DNA of 64,000 nt. It comes from an uncultured Clostridium sp. (GTDB lineage: Bacteria; Bacillota; Clostridia; Clostridiales; Clostridiaceae). Position 1 is the stretch's first letter; each line of letters begins with the position of its first letter. A model generated the notes under the pieces. That model worked only from the letters and a program-made list of their open reading frames with translations. It had not been told where the DNA came from and searched no databases. The stretch is from positions 17,160-81,159 of the forward strand of contig UQBY01000016.1 of the NCBI GenBank assembly GCA_900539375.1, in the 5' to 3' direction. Positions 18,191-27,651 of this stretch are shown one piece after another. Both the position numbers and the translations under genes were made by a program.

Positions 18191-19411
18191 TTAAATTATT
18201 ATTTTTTTAGAATCAAATGCTATTTTTAAATTTGAACAATGTTTAAAATTATGAAGGTCACAATTTAATAATTCCTCTATTTTTCTTAATCTATATTTTA
18301 AAGTATTTCTATGTATAAATAGTGCTTCTGCTGTTATTGTAACATTACAGTTTTTTTCTAAATAAGTTTCTAAAGTACCTGTTAAATCAGAATCATTTAT
18401 TTTATCATATTCTATAATGGAGCCTAAAGTAGATTTATAATATTCTTCTAATACTTCTTTATTATTTATATTAAAGAGAAGACTATAAACCCCTATATCT
18501 TTGTATCTTATTGTTTCATCTTTTAGCCCTTTAATTTTTATTGTGTTTAATGCCCACTCAGACTCTTTTAATGAATTTTTCATCATACTTAAATTGCTAT
18601 AAGTATTTCCTATGCCTATACTTACTGTCATTCCTTCAATATGACTTTTTATTAATGCTTTTATTTCAGTTAAAGCATTTTCTAATTTTCTGTTATTTAT
18701 TTTGTCACTTTTACATAAAATAATTACAGAATCATCTTTATGTATTATAGGTACTTTTAAGTTATTATCTTCTAAAGAATCTTGTATTATCTTTCCACAA
18801 TAATTTTTTATTTCATTTTTTCTAAATGTATCATTTATTTTTTTATCATCTATATATTCTCTAAAATTATCTATATCTATATTGCAAACAAAGCAATCAC
18901 CTGAAAGGTCATATCCAAAATAGGCAGCCTTTTCTATAACATTTTCATCTAATGCTCCATCTCCAAATAAAATGTTACTTAAAAAATGAGTTACTGAATT
19001 TTCTTCAACATAGGATAAAACTATTGCTCTACATACTTCTTGAGATACTTCTACAAGCCTAACATCCCAAGGAAGCTCAAATAGTGGAACTTCAAGTTCA
19101 TCAGCTAATTTTCTTGCTTCATTTGAAATTTCTTTAATATACTTTCCTACATTTACAATAAGGCCTTTTCCTTTATTTTCACTTATAGATTTTATTATCT
19201 CTTCTATTAAGTTTGGTTTATCTTTTATACTTCTTCCTGTTATTATTATAAGTTCTGACCCTTTAAGCCATTGAATATTTTCAATTGGGTCTTCAAAGCA
19301 CTCAGCTATGTAGACCCATTCTATAAGTTTATCTAATCCCTTTTCTCCTGCTATAAGCTTTAATTTTTTTAATGAAGGTAATTTCATAATGTCTCTTATG
19401 CTTATTGCCAT
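18191..19411 (-). CDS. PucR/CdaR family transcriptional regulator
   Basis: 406 residues. The N-terminal PucR domain (ISIRDIMKLPSLKKLKLIAG, about 1-125) is followed by a GGDEF-like middle region and a C-terminal helix-turn-helix (FIHRNTLKYRLRKIEELL, about 360-395) of the PucR HTH type. In bacilli PucR controls purine catabolism, which would be compatible with the nearby adenosine deaminase gene, but the two are separated by the amylase gene and no shared site was identified. Cytoplasmic. Confidence 0.88.
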   Translation of the reverse strand: MAISIRDIMKLPSLKKLKLIAGEKGLDKLIEWVYIAECFEDPIENIQWLKGSELIIITGRSIKDKPNLIEEIIKSISENKGKGLIVNVGKYIKEISNEARKLADELEVPLFELPWDVRLVEVSQEVCRAIVLSYVEENSVTHFLSNILFGDGALDENVIEKAAYFGYDLSGDCFVCNIDIDNFREYIDDKKINDTFRKNEIKNYCGKIIQDSLEDNNLKVPIIHKDDSVIILCKSDKINNRKLENALTEIKALIKSHIEGMTVSIGIGNTYSNLSMMKNSLKESEWALNTIKIKGLKDETIRYKDIGVYSLLFNINNKEVLEEYYKSTLGSIIEYDKINDSDLTGTLETYLEKNCNVTITAEALFIHRNTLKYRLRKIEELLNCDLHNFKHCSNLKIAFDSKKIII

Positions 19412-19429
19412 GTATATCCATCCTTTTTA

Positions 19430-20608
19430 TTAATCTTCATCAGTATTTTTATATTCTTTTATATCTGTTTTTAAGCCTTTACTTTTTAGTTTTTCATTAA
19501 TAAAATCCTTAAATAAAGAATATATAACAGCAAATAATGGTACCCCTATAACCATACCTACAAAACCTAATATTTCTCCTGCAACCATTATTGAAAATAA
19601 TATCCAAAATGCTGATATTCCTATAGAATCACCAAGTATTTTAGGGCCTATTATGTTTCCATCAACTTGTTGTAATATAAATACTATTAATAAAAACCAA
19701 AGAGCTTTTTCTGGTGATACAAAAAGTATTATTATAAAAGATGGAACAGCACCTATAAATGGTCCAAAGAATGGAATTATATTAGTTATTCCTATTACTA
19801 CTGATATTAGTAAAGTATAAGGCATATTACATATCTTTAAAACTATATATGCAAGTATTCCTATAATTGCAGAATCTAATATTTTACCACTTAGAAATTT
19901 TCCAAAGGTTTCATTACTTTTATGAGTTATTAAAATAACTTTTTCTGCTCCTTTTTTAGGTAAAATTGCATAAACTACCTTTTTAACCCCTGCACACATG
20001 TTTTCTTTGTCTATTAATAGATATATTGATACAATTGCTCCTATAGCTATATTCCATATACTTGATGCAAAAGAAGCAATAATATTTCCTATTACAGGCA
20101 ATAAATTTGTACCTATGTTTATTATAGTATCTATTAAATCCTTTAATTTTTCATTTATAATATCCATTTGTTCTTTCTTTACATCAAATTTTTTAAATAA
20201 ATAATTACTAACCTTATTTAAATTACTTATATATGTAGGAATATTATTTACCAATCCCACTATACTTTCTATAAGCTGTGGAAGTACAAATTGTAAAAAT
20301 AACACTATTAATAATATTGCAGTTAAATATGTTAATATTAATGATATTATTCTTTGATATTTTAATTTTAAATTTCTATAGGTCTTAATCTTTTTTAAAT
20401 TTCTTTCATATACCTTTAATAAAAAGCCTAATAAATATGCTATTGCAAATCCTATTATAAAAGGCTGAAGAATTATAAAAATTTTGTCAATATAACTTGT
20501 AACAGCTCCTATTTGAGAAATTCCAAGATAAAATAATATTATTGAAGCTGCAACAATAAATGTATATACTGCTATAGTGTTATATTTTTTATTCCAATCT
20601 ATCTTCAT
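19430..20608 (-). CDS. AI-2E family transporter-like membrane protein
   Basis: 392 residues with the family's eight hydrophobic segments. The conserved block PFIGAVPSFIIILF, then VDGNIIGPKILGDSIGISAFWIL (near 305-335), is diagnostic for AI-2E/PerM-type permeases. The first 20 bases overlap the 3' end of the upstream nitrilase gene, suggesting co-transcription. The substrate is unknown; members include sodium/proton antiporters and the AI-2 exporter TqsA. Confidence 0.9.
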   Translation of the reverse strand: MKIDWNKKYNTIAVYTFIVAASIILFYLGISQIGAVTSYIDKIFIILQPFIIGFAIAYLLGFLLKVYERNLKKIKTYRNLKLKYQRIISLILTYLTAILLIVLFLQFVLPQLIESIVGLVNNIPTYISNLNKVSNYLFKKFDVKKEQMDIINEKLKDLIDTIINIGTNLLPVIGNIIASFASSIWNIAIGAIVSIYLLIDKENMCAGVKKVVYAILPKKGAEKVILITHKSNETFGKFLSGKILDSAIIGILAYIVLKICNMPYTLLISVVIGITNIIPFFGPFIGAVPSFIIILFVSPEKALWFLLIVFILQQVDGNIIGPKILGDSIGISAFWILFSIMVAGEILGFVGMVIGVPLFAVIYSLFKDFINEKLKSKGLKTDIKEYKNTDED

Positions 20609-21392
20609 ATAATTTCACTTCACTTTCTTTATAAAACTTTTCTCTTCTATCTTTTTTTATATTAATTGTTTCTCTTATTTCTTTTATTTTAGATAAATCT
20701 AAATCTTTTATTATTAATTCTTCTTTAGAACTTTTTTTATTTAAACTATTTCCTAAAGGGTCAAAAATTAAAGATGCTCCTAAGTATTCTATTTTTTCTC
20801 CCATTCCTACTCTATTAACACCAATAATAAAACATTGATTTTCTATTGCTCTTGCTTTTAATAAAGTTATCCAATGTTCTTCTCTTTCTTTTGGCCAACT
20901 TGCTATAACTATTATTATTTCTGATTTTTTTGATGCTATTTGAAAAATTTCTGGAAAACGTAAATCATAGCATATAAATGGAGTAACATGTGCATCTTTT
21001 ACTTTGCAACTTATTATTTTATTTCCTTTATAAAATTTTTCATCCTCCCCACTATATGAAAAAGGATGAATTTTTGTATATAATCCTAAAATATTCTTTT
21101 TAGAAGAAACTATACAAAACTTATTTTTCCCTTTTTCATTAACTTTAATGCCATATCCAAGGGCAATATTTATATTATTTTCAAAAGCCTTACTTTTTAT
21201 CCAATCTAATATAAACTGCTCTTTAAGGTTTAAACTTTTAATATTCATAGTAAACCCTGTTAATGCCATTTCAGGAAAGATAATTAAATCAGCATTTTTT
21301 TCACTAGCTTTTTTTATAAACTTTTCACATTTAATTAAATTTTCTTTTGGATTTTCCCATGCTATATTTATTTGAGCTAATGCAACTTTCAT
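20589..21392 (-). CDS. Nitrilase/carbon-nitrogen hydrolase family amidase
   Basis: 267-residue cytoplasmic amidohydrolase with the Glu-Lys-Cys triad: FPEMALTGF (E near 42), KIHPFSYSGE (K near 112) and FICYDLRFPE (C near 141). It resembles the YafV/MtnU-like omega-amidase branch that hydrolyses alpha-ketoglutaramate-type metabolite by-products, though the exact substrate is not visible. It is followed with overlap by the AI-2E-like gene, and GGAGAAAA supports its start. Confidence 0.88.
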   Translation of the reverse strand: MKVALAQINIAWENPKENLIKCEKFIKKASEKNADLIIFPEMALTGFTMNIKSLNLKEQFILDWIKSKAFENNINIALGYGIKVNEKGKNKFCIVSSKKNILGLYTKIHPFSYSGEDEKFYKGNKIISCKVKDAHVTPFICYDLRFPEIFQIASKKSEIIIVIASWPKEREEHWITLLKARAIENQCFIIGVNRVGMGEKIEYLGASLIFDPLGNSLNKKSSKEELIIKDLDLSKIKEIRETINIKKDRREKFYKESEVKLYEDRLE

Positions 21393-21403
21393 TTTTTCTC
21401 CTT

Positions 21404-22195
21404 TTATTCTTTATCAAAATCTTTTCCTACATCTTCTGATTTATGAGAGTCTGAACCATAAACAACTGGTACATTATATTTTTTTATAAGATTTAAAAAC
21501 TCTCCTGAAGGATAGATTTCTTTACAATAGGGTTTTCTTAGTCCTGCTGTATTAAAATCTATTTCATAATTATTATTTTTAATTTCTTTTACCACTCTTT
21601 CCATAAGTTCTATGTTTTTATAATCAATTGGATATTTATTATTAAAAATTCTTATAAGAGTAGGATGTCCTATTCTTTTAGGTTTGTAAACTCCTAAATC
21701 TGCTTTTATTGATTTTAATAAAGTTTCAAAATACAAATCATAAACCTTTTCTAAAGAGCCTACCTTATTTAATAAGCTTTCAAAAAATTCAAGGCAATCT
21801 ATAGGTTCCATTTTTCCATTAAACTTAACAAAATGCACTGATAATATAGAATCTTCTATATTGTCTCCATATTTATTAAGGATTTCTTTTATTTCTTCAT
21901 CTAATCCCTCAATATAATCTACTTCAAAGCCTAAATTTATTTTTATTTTTCCTTCATACTTCTTTTTTATTTCCTTAACATCTTTTATATAACTATCAAT
22001 ATCTTTTATATCCATTGCACATTCATCTTGAAAGTCTTTATTCTCTAAAAAGACACTTGTAAATGGCATATGTTCTGTAAAAGTTATTTCTTCTAATCCC
22101 TTTTCTAATGCCTTTTCTACATACATTTCAAAAGAATCTTTAGTTCCATGAGGACAATAAGGACTATGTATATGTCCATCTCTTTTTACATTCAT
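21404..22195 (-). CDS. hisK: PHP-family histidinol-phosphatase (HisK-like)
   Basis: 263-residue PHP-domain metallophosphatase. Motifs HIHSPYCPHG at the N terminus, FTEHMPF near 40, SVHFVK near 123 and YGSDSHK near 245 supply the trinuclear metal ligands. The family dephosphorylates L-histidinol phosphate. No other his gene is in the window, so a different sugar-phosphate or nucleotide substrate remains possible. It lies just upstream of the nitrilase gene on the same strand, with TTGGAGG before the start. Confidence 0.82.
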   Translation of the reverse strand: MNVKRDGHIHSPYCPHGTKDSFEMYVEKALEKGLEEITFTEHMPFTSVFLENKDFQDECAMDIKDIDSYIKDVKEIKKKYEGKIKINLGFEVDYIEGLDEEIKEILNKYGDNIEDSILSVHFVKFNGKMEPIDCLEFFESLLNKVGSLEKVYDLYFETLLKSIKADLGVYKPKRIGHPTLIRIFNNKYPIDYKNIELMERVVKEIKNNNYEIDFNTAGLRKPYCKEIYPSGEFLNLIKKYNVPVVYGSDSHKSEDVGKDFDKE

Positions 22196-22343
22196 AATTA
22201 ATTTCCTCCAATATTTGATTTATAATCTATTACTCAATTATAACATTAAATGTATTTAATTTATTAATTGAATTTATATTTCTATAGCCTTATTATTTAA
22301 AATATAGTATTATATCACTAGAATAAAAGGGAGATGATAACTT

Positions 22344-22898
22344 ATGAAGAAAATTTTTACTAGTTTTATGTTAGTCTTATCAATGATTTTTTCTTTACTT
22401 GGATGTAATAGTAGTTCAAATATAGAAAAACCTGATTTTGAAACTGAAAAAATAAAAGAAGATATTTTTCAATGTGAAATACCAACTACTTGGGAGAAAA
22501 CAAATTTTTCACAAATTGATGGTCAAATAATTTTTACTATAAAGGATGGTGTTTTAAAATCTAGTTCAGTATCAAATATTAGCCTTATTGCAAATAAAAC
22601 AGATTCAAATGCACCTTCTGTATCTGAAGCTGAAGCAGAAATAAAAAAACAACTTGAATCAAATTTTAAAGATAATGTAAGTGATATTACTTTTGAAGAA
22701 ATTGAAGCACCTTGTGGTAAAGTATGTGTTGCAAAATATAAACTTAATGTTAATAATAAAAATATGAATCTTACTCTTTATTACCCTCTTGTTGATAAAT
22801 ATTTAGTTACTATAACTTGTACTGATGTAGGTGATGATATTTCACCAAAACCTGATAAAGTTGCTAAACATATTGTAAATACACTTAAATTAAAGTAA
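22344..22898 (+). CDS. Small secreted lipoprotein of unknown function
   Basis: 184 residues with a lipobox LLGC (cysteine about residue 21), a short linker and a compact mixed alpha/beta domain ending VAKHIVNTLKLK. The C-terminal layout recalls PsbP/DUF1795-like lipoproteins, but I cannot place it firmly. It is a single gene with its own terminator; GGGAGATG precedes the ATG. Confidence 0.75.
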   Translation: MKKIFTSFMLVLSMIFSLLGCNSSSNIEKPDFETEKIKEDIFQCEIPTTWEKTNFSQIDGQIIFTIKDGVLKSSSVSNISLIANKTDSNAPSVSEAEAEIKKQLESNFKDNVSDITFEEIEAPCGKVCVAKYKLNVNNKNMNLTLYYPLVDKYLVTITCTDVGDDISPKPDKVAKHIVNTLKLK

Positions 22899-22945
22899 AA
22901 AAATGAGCTTTACACAAAGTTTTTAGTGTAAAGCTCATTTTTATT
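22898..22945. terminator. Bidirectional terminator, lipoprotein / anion permease
   Basis: AAAATGAGCTTTACAC (22900-22915) pairs with its complement (about 22926-22941), with T-runs on both strands. It sits between convergent genes. Confidence 0.85.
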
Positions 22946-22965
22946 TTATCTGTAGTATAAATTTA

Positions 22966-24057
22966 TTATAACATAAACACTAATCCAAATATTAAAAGAC
23001 CTAAAACATTATATAAGGTAAAATATTTAATATATTTTCTATTTTCTTCTCTATTTTCTTTTACATAAAATTTATAAGATATTACACTAGCTAAGGAGGC
23101 AATTAAAGTCCCAAGTCCTCCAATATTTACAGATAAAAGTAGCTCTTTATAATAATTTGTAAAGCTTGAAAGAAGCATTGTTGCTGGAACATTACTTATA
23201 ATTTGACTGCATAATAGTCCTGAAATATAAGTGCTTGTTTCACTATTTAATAAATCCTCCATAAATTCCTTTACCATATTCATATTTGATATATTACCAA
23301 CAAATATAAAAAAGCCTACAAAAGTTAATAATAAATATATATCTACTTTAAAAAATAATCTTTTATTTACAATAAACACAGTTATTATTGTAATTATAAA
23401 GGCTATTTTATAATTAATAATATGAAATACTGAAAGTAAAACTATTATCATAAGAACAGCAAATATTTCTATTTTATATTTACTTCCAAGTTTTATATCC
23501 TCTAAGTTAAAATTTAAATTTTTATTCTTTTCCTTAAAAATTATTACTAGCAAAAATAGTATAGATAACAAGCTTAAAGGTAATGTTATACTAAAAAACT
23601 CCTTAGGTGTTATATTATAAAAAGAATAAATAAAAAGATTTTGTGGATTGCCCATTGGAGTTAATGCACTTCCTAAATTTGCTGCTAAGGTTTCAAAAAT
23701 AACTATTTTTAGCATACTTATATTGCTCTTTTTTCCTATAACTAAAGTTATTGGCACAAAGGTTATTAAAGCTACATCATTTGTAACAAACATAGCAGCA
23801 AAAAATGTTATAAATACTAATGATAAAGTTACCTTTCTATAAGACTTACACTTTTTTAAAATAATTGAAGCAATATAATCTAATACTTTTAAATCTGTAA
23901 AAGCTGCAACTATAATCATTAAATTAAATAATAATATAAGAACCTTAAAATCTATGTATTCTAGCTTTGGAAAAGAAAATAATGATGTTATAATAGCTAA
24001 AAATATTGCTATTACAAATACAGGCTCTCTTTTAAAAAATATCTTTAGTTTAGCCAT
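22966..24057 (-). CDS. ArsB/CitM-type (ion transporter superfamily) permease
   Basis: 363 residues from the ATG at 24057, preferred to an upstream TTG at 24108 because GGGGG lies eight bases before it. There are ten or more hydrophobic segments. Signatures include TNDVALITFVPITLV (near 90) and LTPMGNPQNLFIYS (near 133), characteristic of SLC13/ArsB/NhaD proteins, where the NPQN-type hairpin binds substrate. It transports an anion (arsenite, citrate, dicarboxylate) or sodium; no adjacent ars or cit genes decide which. Confidence 0.85.
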   Translation of the reverse strand: MAKLKIFFKREPVFVIAIFLAIITSLFSFPKLEYIDFKVLILLFNLMIIVAAFTDLKVLDYIASIILKKCKSYRKVTLSLVFITFFAAMFVTNDVALITFVPITLVIGKKSNISMLKIVIFETLAANLGSALTPMGNPQNLFIYSFYNITPKEFFSITLPLSLLSILFLLVIIFKEKNKNLNFNLEDIKLGSKYKIEIFAVLMIIVLLSVFHIINYKIAFIITIITVFIVNKRLFFKVDIYLLLTFVGFFIFVGNISNMNMVKEFMEDLLNSETSTYISGLLCSQIISNVPATMLLSSFTNYYKELLLSVNIGGLGTLIASLASVISYKFYVKENREENRKYIKYFTLYNVLGLLIFGLVFML

Positions 24058-24111
24058 TTTAATAATCCCCCATATAAATATAATTTTAAACCTATTATAT
24101 TTTAACACATA

Positions 24112-24166
24112 AATAAAAAAGGTTAATATATAATGATTATTTCACTACATATTAACCTTTATTTAT
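24112..24166 (-). terminator. metY terminator
   Basis: AAAGGTTAATAT (24119-24130) pairs perfectly with ATATTAACCTTT (24149-24160). Minus-strand transcription ends in TTTTTTATTT. Confidence 0.8.
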
Positions 24167-24199
24167 GTTTCTGTTAATTTAATTTTTCATTTTAAAAAA

Positions 24200-25480
24200 T
24201 TAGTTAAAAGCTTGTTCTAAATCATAGATTATATCATCAATATGTTCAGTACCAATTGATAATCTTATTGTATTTGGCTTGATTCCTGATTCTTTAAGTT
24301 CTTCTTCATTCATTTGTGAATGAGTTGTGCTTGCTGGGTGTATAACTAATGACTTAACATCTGCTACATTTGCAAGTAATGAGAATATTTTTAATTTATC
24401 TATAAATTCTTGAGCTTCCTTAGCTCCACCCTTTATTTCAAATGTAAATATTGAACCTGCTCCATTTGGGAAGTATTTTTTGTATAATTCATGGTCTTTA
24501 GCATCTTCTAATGATGGATGATTTACCTTTTCTACTTGTGGATGATTATTTAAGAATTCAACTACCTTTAAAGCATTTTCAACATGTCTTTCAACTCTTA
24601 AAGATAAAGTTTCTAATCCTTGTAATAAGATAAATGCATTAAATGGGCTTATAGTAGCTCCTGTATCTCTTAATAAAATAGCTCTTACTCTTGTAACAAA
24701 AGCTGCAGGACCTGCTGCTTCTGTAAATCTTACTCCATGATAACTTGGGTCTGGTTCTGATAATTGAGGGAATTTTCCTGATGCTGCCCAGTCAAATTTT
24801 CCTGAATCTACTATTACACCACCTAGTGAAGAACCATGTCCACCAATGAATTTTGTTGCTGAATGTACTACAACATCTGCACCATGTTCAATTGGTCTAA
24901 ATAAGTATGGAGTACCAAAAGTATTATCAACTACTAATGGAATGTTATGCTTATGAGCAATTTCTGCTAATGCATCAACATCTACTATATTTGAATTTGG
25001 ATTTCCTAAAGATTCTATAAATACAGCTTTTGTATTTTCTTGTATTGCATCTTCAAAGTTTGATAATTTATCTGGGTCTACGAAAGTTGTTGTTATTCCA
25101 TAATCAGCTAAAGTATGTGCTAATAAGTTATAAGAACCACCATAAATTGTTTTTTCTGCTACTATGTGGTCTCCAGCCTTTGCTAAGTTTAAGAAAGTAT
25201 AAGTTATTGCTGCTGCTCCTGATGCTACTGCAAGTCCTGCTACTCCACCTTCTAAAGCTGCTACTCTCTTTTCAAAAACATCTTGAGTTGAGTTTGTTAA
25301 TCTTCCATAAATATTTCCTGCATCTGCTAGTCCGAATCTTGCTGCTGCATGAGCTGAATTTTTAAATATATATGAAGTTGTTTGATATATTGGAACTGCT
25401 CTTGCATCTGTTGCTGGGTCTGGACTTTCTTGTCCTACATGAAGTTGTAAAGTTTCAAATTTTAATTTTCTCTCTTGCAT
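24200..25480 (-). CDS. metY: O-acetylhomoserine aminocarboxypropyltransferase (sulfhydrylase)
   Basis: 426-residue PLP enzyme of the Cys/Met metabolism family. It converts O-acetylhomoserine plus sulfide (or methanethiol) to homocysteine (or methionine). The PLP lysine lies in HSATKFIGGHG (near 208), the phosphate-binding loop in ASGAAAITYTFLNL, and RLTNSTQDVFEKRVAALEGG near the N terminus is typical. Its length of about 425 residues distinguishes MetY from the shorter cystathionine enzymes. It has its own consensus promoter. Confidence 0.95.
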   Translation of the reverse strand: MQERKLKFETLQLHVGQESPDPATDARAVPIYQTTSYIFKNSAHAAARFGLADAGNIYGRLTNSTQDVFEKRVAALEGGVAGLAVASGAAAITYTFLNLAKAGDHIVAEKTIYGGSYNLLAHTLADYGITTTFVDPDKLSNFEDAIQENTKAVFIESLGNPNSNIVDVDALAEIAHKHNIPLVVDNTFGTPYLFRPIEHGADVVVHSATKFIGGHGSSLGGVIVDSGKFDWAASGKFPQLSEPDPSYHGVRFTEAAGPAAFVTRVRAILLRDTGATISPFNAFILLQGLETLSLRVERHVENALKVVEFLNNHPQVEKVNHPSLEDAKDHELYKKYFPNGAGSIFTFEIKGGAKEAQEFIDKLKIFSLLANVADVKSLVIHPASTTHSQMNEEELKESGIKPNTIRLSIGTEHIDDIIYDLEQAFN

Positions 25481-25534
25481 TATTTTTTCCTCCTCGATTT
25501 ATGTAAAATAATTAGTATTTCGTTTCGTTTTTTG

Positions 25535-25589
25535 ATAACATATATGTTTAGTATGTTATTATTATATTTTATATATTTTCTTTTGTCAA
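25535..25589 (-). promoter_or_regulatory. metY promoter with palindromic operator
   Basis: Minus strand: TTGACA (25589-25584), 17 bases, TATAAT (25566-25561), a perfect housekeeping promoter. Immediately downstream, ATAACATA (25535-25542) and TATGTTAT (25552-25559) form an 8-base inverted repeat with 9-base spacing over the transcription start, the position of a repressor operator. No S-box or T-box fold was seen in the short leader. Confidence 0.65.
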
Positions 25590-25705
25590 TAAATTTTTTC
25601 TATTTTTTTCATCTATGTGTAACATATATCATTTTTATATAAAAAAGTTCTAAATATTACTTTATGTAAGTAATTCATACTATTCCTGTTATTATAATAT
25701 GTTTA

Positions 25706-26344
25706 CTATAAAATTCCTTTATAAAACATTTTTAAAATAATACTTCCCTTTCCTTTATTAAAGAAAAAAAGAAAATCATCATTAAAAATAAAATTTAAAA
25801 TTTCATTTTTTTTATAATTTTCTTTTAAACTATTTCTTACTAAAGTTGTAAATTTAACAAAGTCATCATATTCTTTTAATTCCTTTTCTATTTTATTTGA
25901 AATAAATACTGATGCTTTTGGATTACCAATTTTAGTATTAAGGGTAAAAACTAAATTCTCACTTTCTCTTTGAACAGGAAGTACTGCCATTCCTTCCTTA
26001 AAGTTTGATGCATCAATATATATTTTACATACTTCATCACAATGTTTTTTTATTTCATCTCTTAAAACTTCATTTTCTACTGCAATTATTATTATATGTT
26101 TATCTAATATAAAACTTCTATCATATTCTTTATTAATTATAATAGCTTCTTCTATTCCTTCTTTTGATATTTTATCTTTAGTTATTATAAAAACCTGTGC
26201 TTTTTCTTTTAAAAAATGCTTGGCTTTAATTTTTCCACCCTTTCCCCCTCCTATAATACCAACTTTAAGCTTATTAGATATTAAGGATATTGAGGAATAA
26301 TTTATATTTCTTCTATAAATATCTTTCTTATTATTTGTAGGCAT
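25706..26344 (-). CDS. Precorrin-2 dehydrogenase-like protein (SirC/siroheme synthase N-domain)
   Basis: 212 residues. A Rossmann nucleotide-binding start (LKVGIIGGGKGGKIKAKHFL, about residues 26-45) is followed by the siroheme-synthase-type region with ASNFKEGMAVLPVQRE (near 115-130). This family oxidises precorrin-2 to sirohydrochlorin with NAD. The first 43 bases overlap the end of hemA, with AGGAAGTG as ribosome site, so it is translationally coupled to tetrapyrrole synthesis. It is divergent from textbook SirC, so exact activity is likely but not certain. Confidence 0.75.
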   Translation of the reverse strand: MPTNNKKDIYRRNINYSSISLISNKLKVGIIGGGKGGKIKAKHFLKEKAQVFIITKDKISKEGIEEAIIINKEYDRSFILDKHIIIIAVENEVLRDEIKKHCDEVCKIYIDASNFKEGMAVLPVQRESENLVFTLNTKIGNPKASVFISNKIEKELKEYDDFVKFTTLVRNSLKENYKKNEILNFIFNDDFLFFFNKGKGSIILKMFYKGIL

Positions 26345-27507
26345 TCTTTTTCACTTCCTTTAAGCCTTTCTTCTTTTAAAATCTCAATAGCTCTATTTGT
26401 ATAAAGATTTGTTATGCTTTTTAGAAGTTTTTCCACAAGTTCACTTTCATCTATTTCCTTCTTTTTATTTATATAAGTTTTTAATCTTTTTTTATATACT
26501 CTATTTCCATTTTCCTTAATATCTTTTATTATAGGCGATAATTTTCTAACTTCTAACCAATTCATATATTCTTTAATGGAGTCATTAACAATATATTCAT
26601 ATTCTTTCATTCTTTCATTTCTTAAAAGTTTATTGTTATCATCAATTTTACTTATTTCATCAATGTTATATCCTATAATTCTTTCTAAAGATAATACATC
26701 TTTATGAATATCTCTAGGAACAGCAAGATCAAAACAATAAATTTTATTTCCTATTTTTATAATATCCTCTTTTAAAACTACTGGATGTGGAGCTGATGTA
26801 CAAGATATAATTCCATCCATACTATTTATGTACTTATTTTTTTCTTTAAAATTTATAATTTTTACTTTCTTATCACTAATATCATTAGCTTTACTTATGT
26901 CCCTTAAAACAAGAACTATTTCTTCACAACTACTTTGAAGAAGATACTTAATAGCAAGCTTTCCCATATGTCCATATCCTAAAACCATTACCTTTTCACA
27001 TTTTAATTCTAATAATTTATTTACTGCTATTGATATTGAAGATACTGGAATTTCATATAATTTGGCTTTAGCTATAAATTTTTTCCCACAAGAAATAGCA
27101 CTTTCAAATAACCTTCCTAAGCTTTTTACAGCCCCCTTTATATTGTAAGAATCCCTATAAGCCTCTTTTACCTGACCTAATATTTGGCTTTCTCCTTTTA
27201 TTTTAGAATGATATCCTGAAGATACTTGAAAAATATGCTTTATTGTACTTTTTTCATCCATTAAAAACACATATTCCTTTAAAGATAAATCCCAATTTAA
27301 ATTGTTAAATACCTTATCTAATACCTCTTCTTCTCTGCATGAATAATTAACATAAATTTCAGTTCTATTACAGGTACTTAATATAATAGCTTCTTCAAAT
27401 TCACATAAAAGTTTTTTTAAGTACTCTTCTTTTTTACTAGAAATAATAGAAAGTTTTTCTCTTATAGATATATCTATATTCTTTTTTATTCCCACTAATC
27501 CAAGCAT
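26302..27507 (-). CDS. hemA: Glutamyl-tRNA reductase
   Basis: 401 residues catalysing NADPH reduction of glutamyl-tRNA(Glu) to glutamate-1-semialdehyde, the first step of tetrapyrrole synthesis. The catalytic cysteine is C46 in STCNRTEIYV, the substrate domain has GESQILGQVKEAY (near 104), the NADPH domain MVLGYGHMGKLA (near 170), and a C-terminal dimerisation helix bundle follows. Only a SirC-like gene follows it. hemB, hemC and hemL are not in the window. Confidence 0.95.
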   Translation of the reverse strand: MLGLVGIKKNIDISIREKLSIISSKKEEYLKKLLCEFEEAIILSTCNRTEIYVNYSCREEEVLDKVFNNLNWDLSLKEYVFLMDEKSTIKHIFQVSSGYHSKIKGESQILGQVKEAYRDSYNIKGAVKSLGRLFESAISCGKKFIAKAKLYEIPVSSISIAVNKLLELKCEKVMVLGYGHMGKLAIKYLLQSSCEEIVLVLRDISKANDISDKKVKIINFKEKNKYINSMDGIISCTSAPHPVVLKEDIIKIGNKIYCFDLAVPRDIHKDVLSLERIIGYNIDEISKIDDNNKLLRNERMKEYEYIVNDSIKEYMNWLEVRKLSPIIKDIKENGNRVYKKRLKTYINKKKEIDESELVEKLLKSITNLYTNRAIEILKEERLKGSEKECLQIIRKIFIEEI

Positions 27508-27592
27508 TTTAGACCCCTTTATTATATTTTAAACTTATTAATATCTAATTTCTAGTTTATCATAATGATAAATTCCTTTCAATTTAGACATT

Positions 27593-27642
27593 ATAAAAAG
27601 GATTGCCTATATAAATATTAATTAATAGCAATCCTTTTTTAT
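27593..27642. terminator. Hairpin terminator upstream of hemA
   Basis: AAAAAGGATTGC (27595-27606) and GCAATCCTTTTT (27628-27639) form a perfect 12-base-pair stem with T-runs on both sides. It terminates the minus-strand TPR gene, whose stop is about 100 bases upstream, and insulates hemA. Confidence 0.75.
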
Positions 27643-27651
27643 AATAACATT

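Noticed and set aside
25481..25560. S-box or T-box leader for metY
   Set aside because: The leader is only about 80 bases from the promoter to the start and shows none of the conserved motifs or a terminator.
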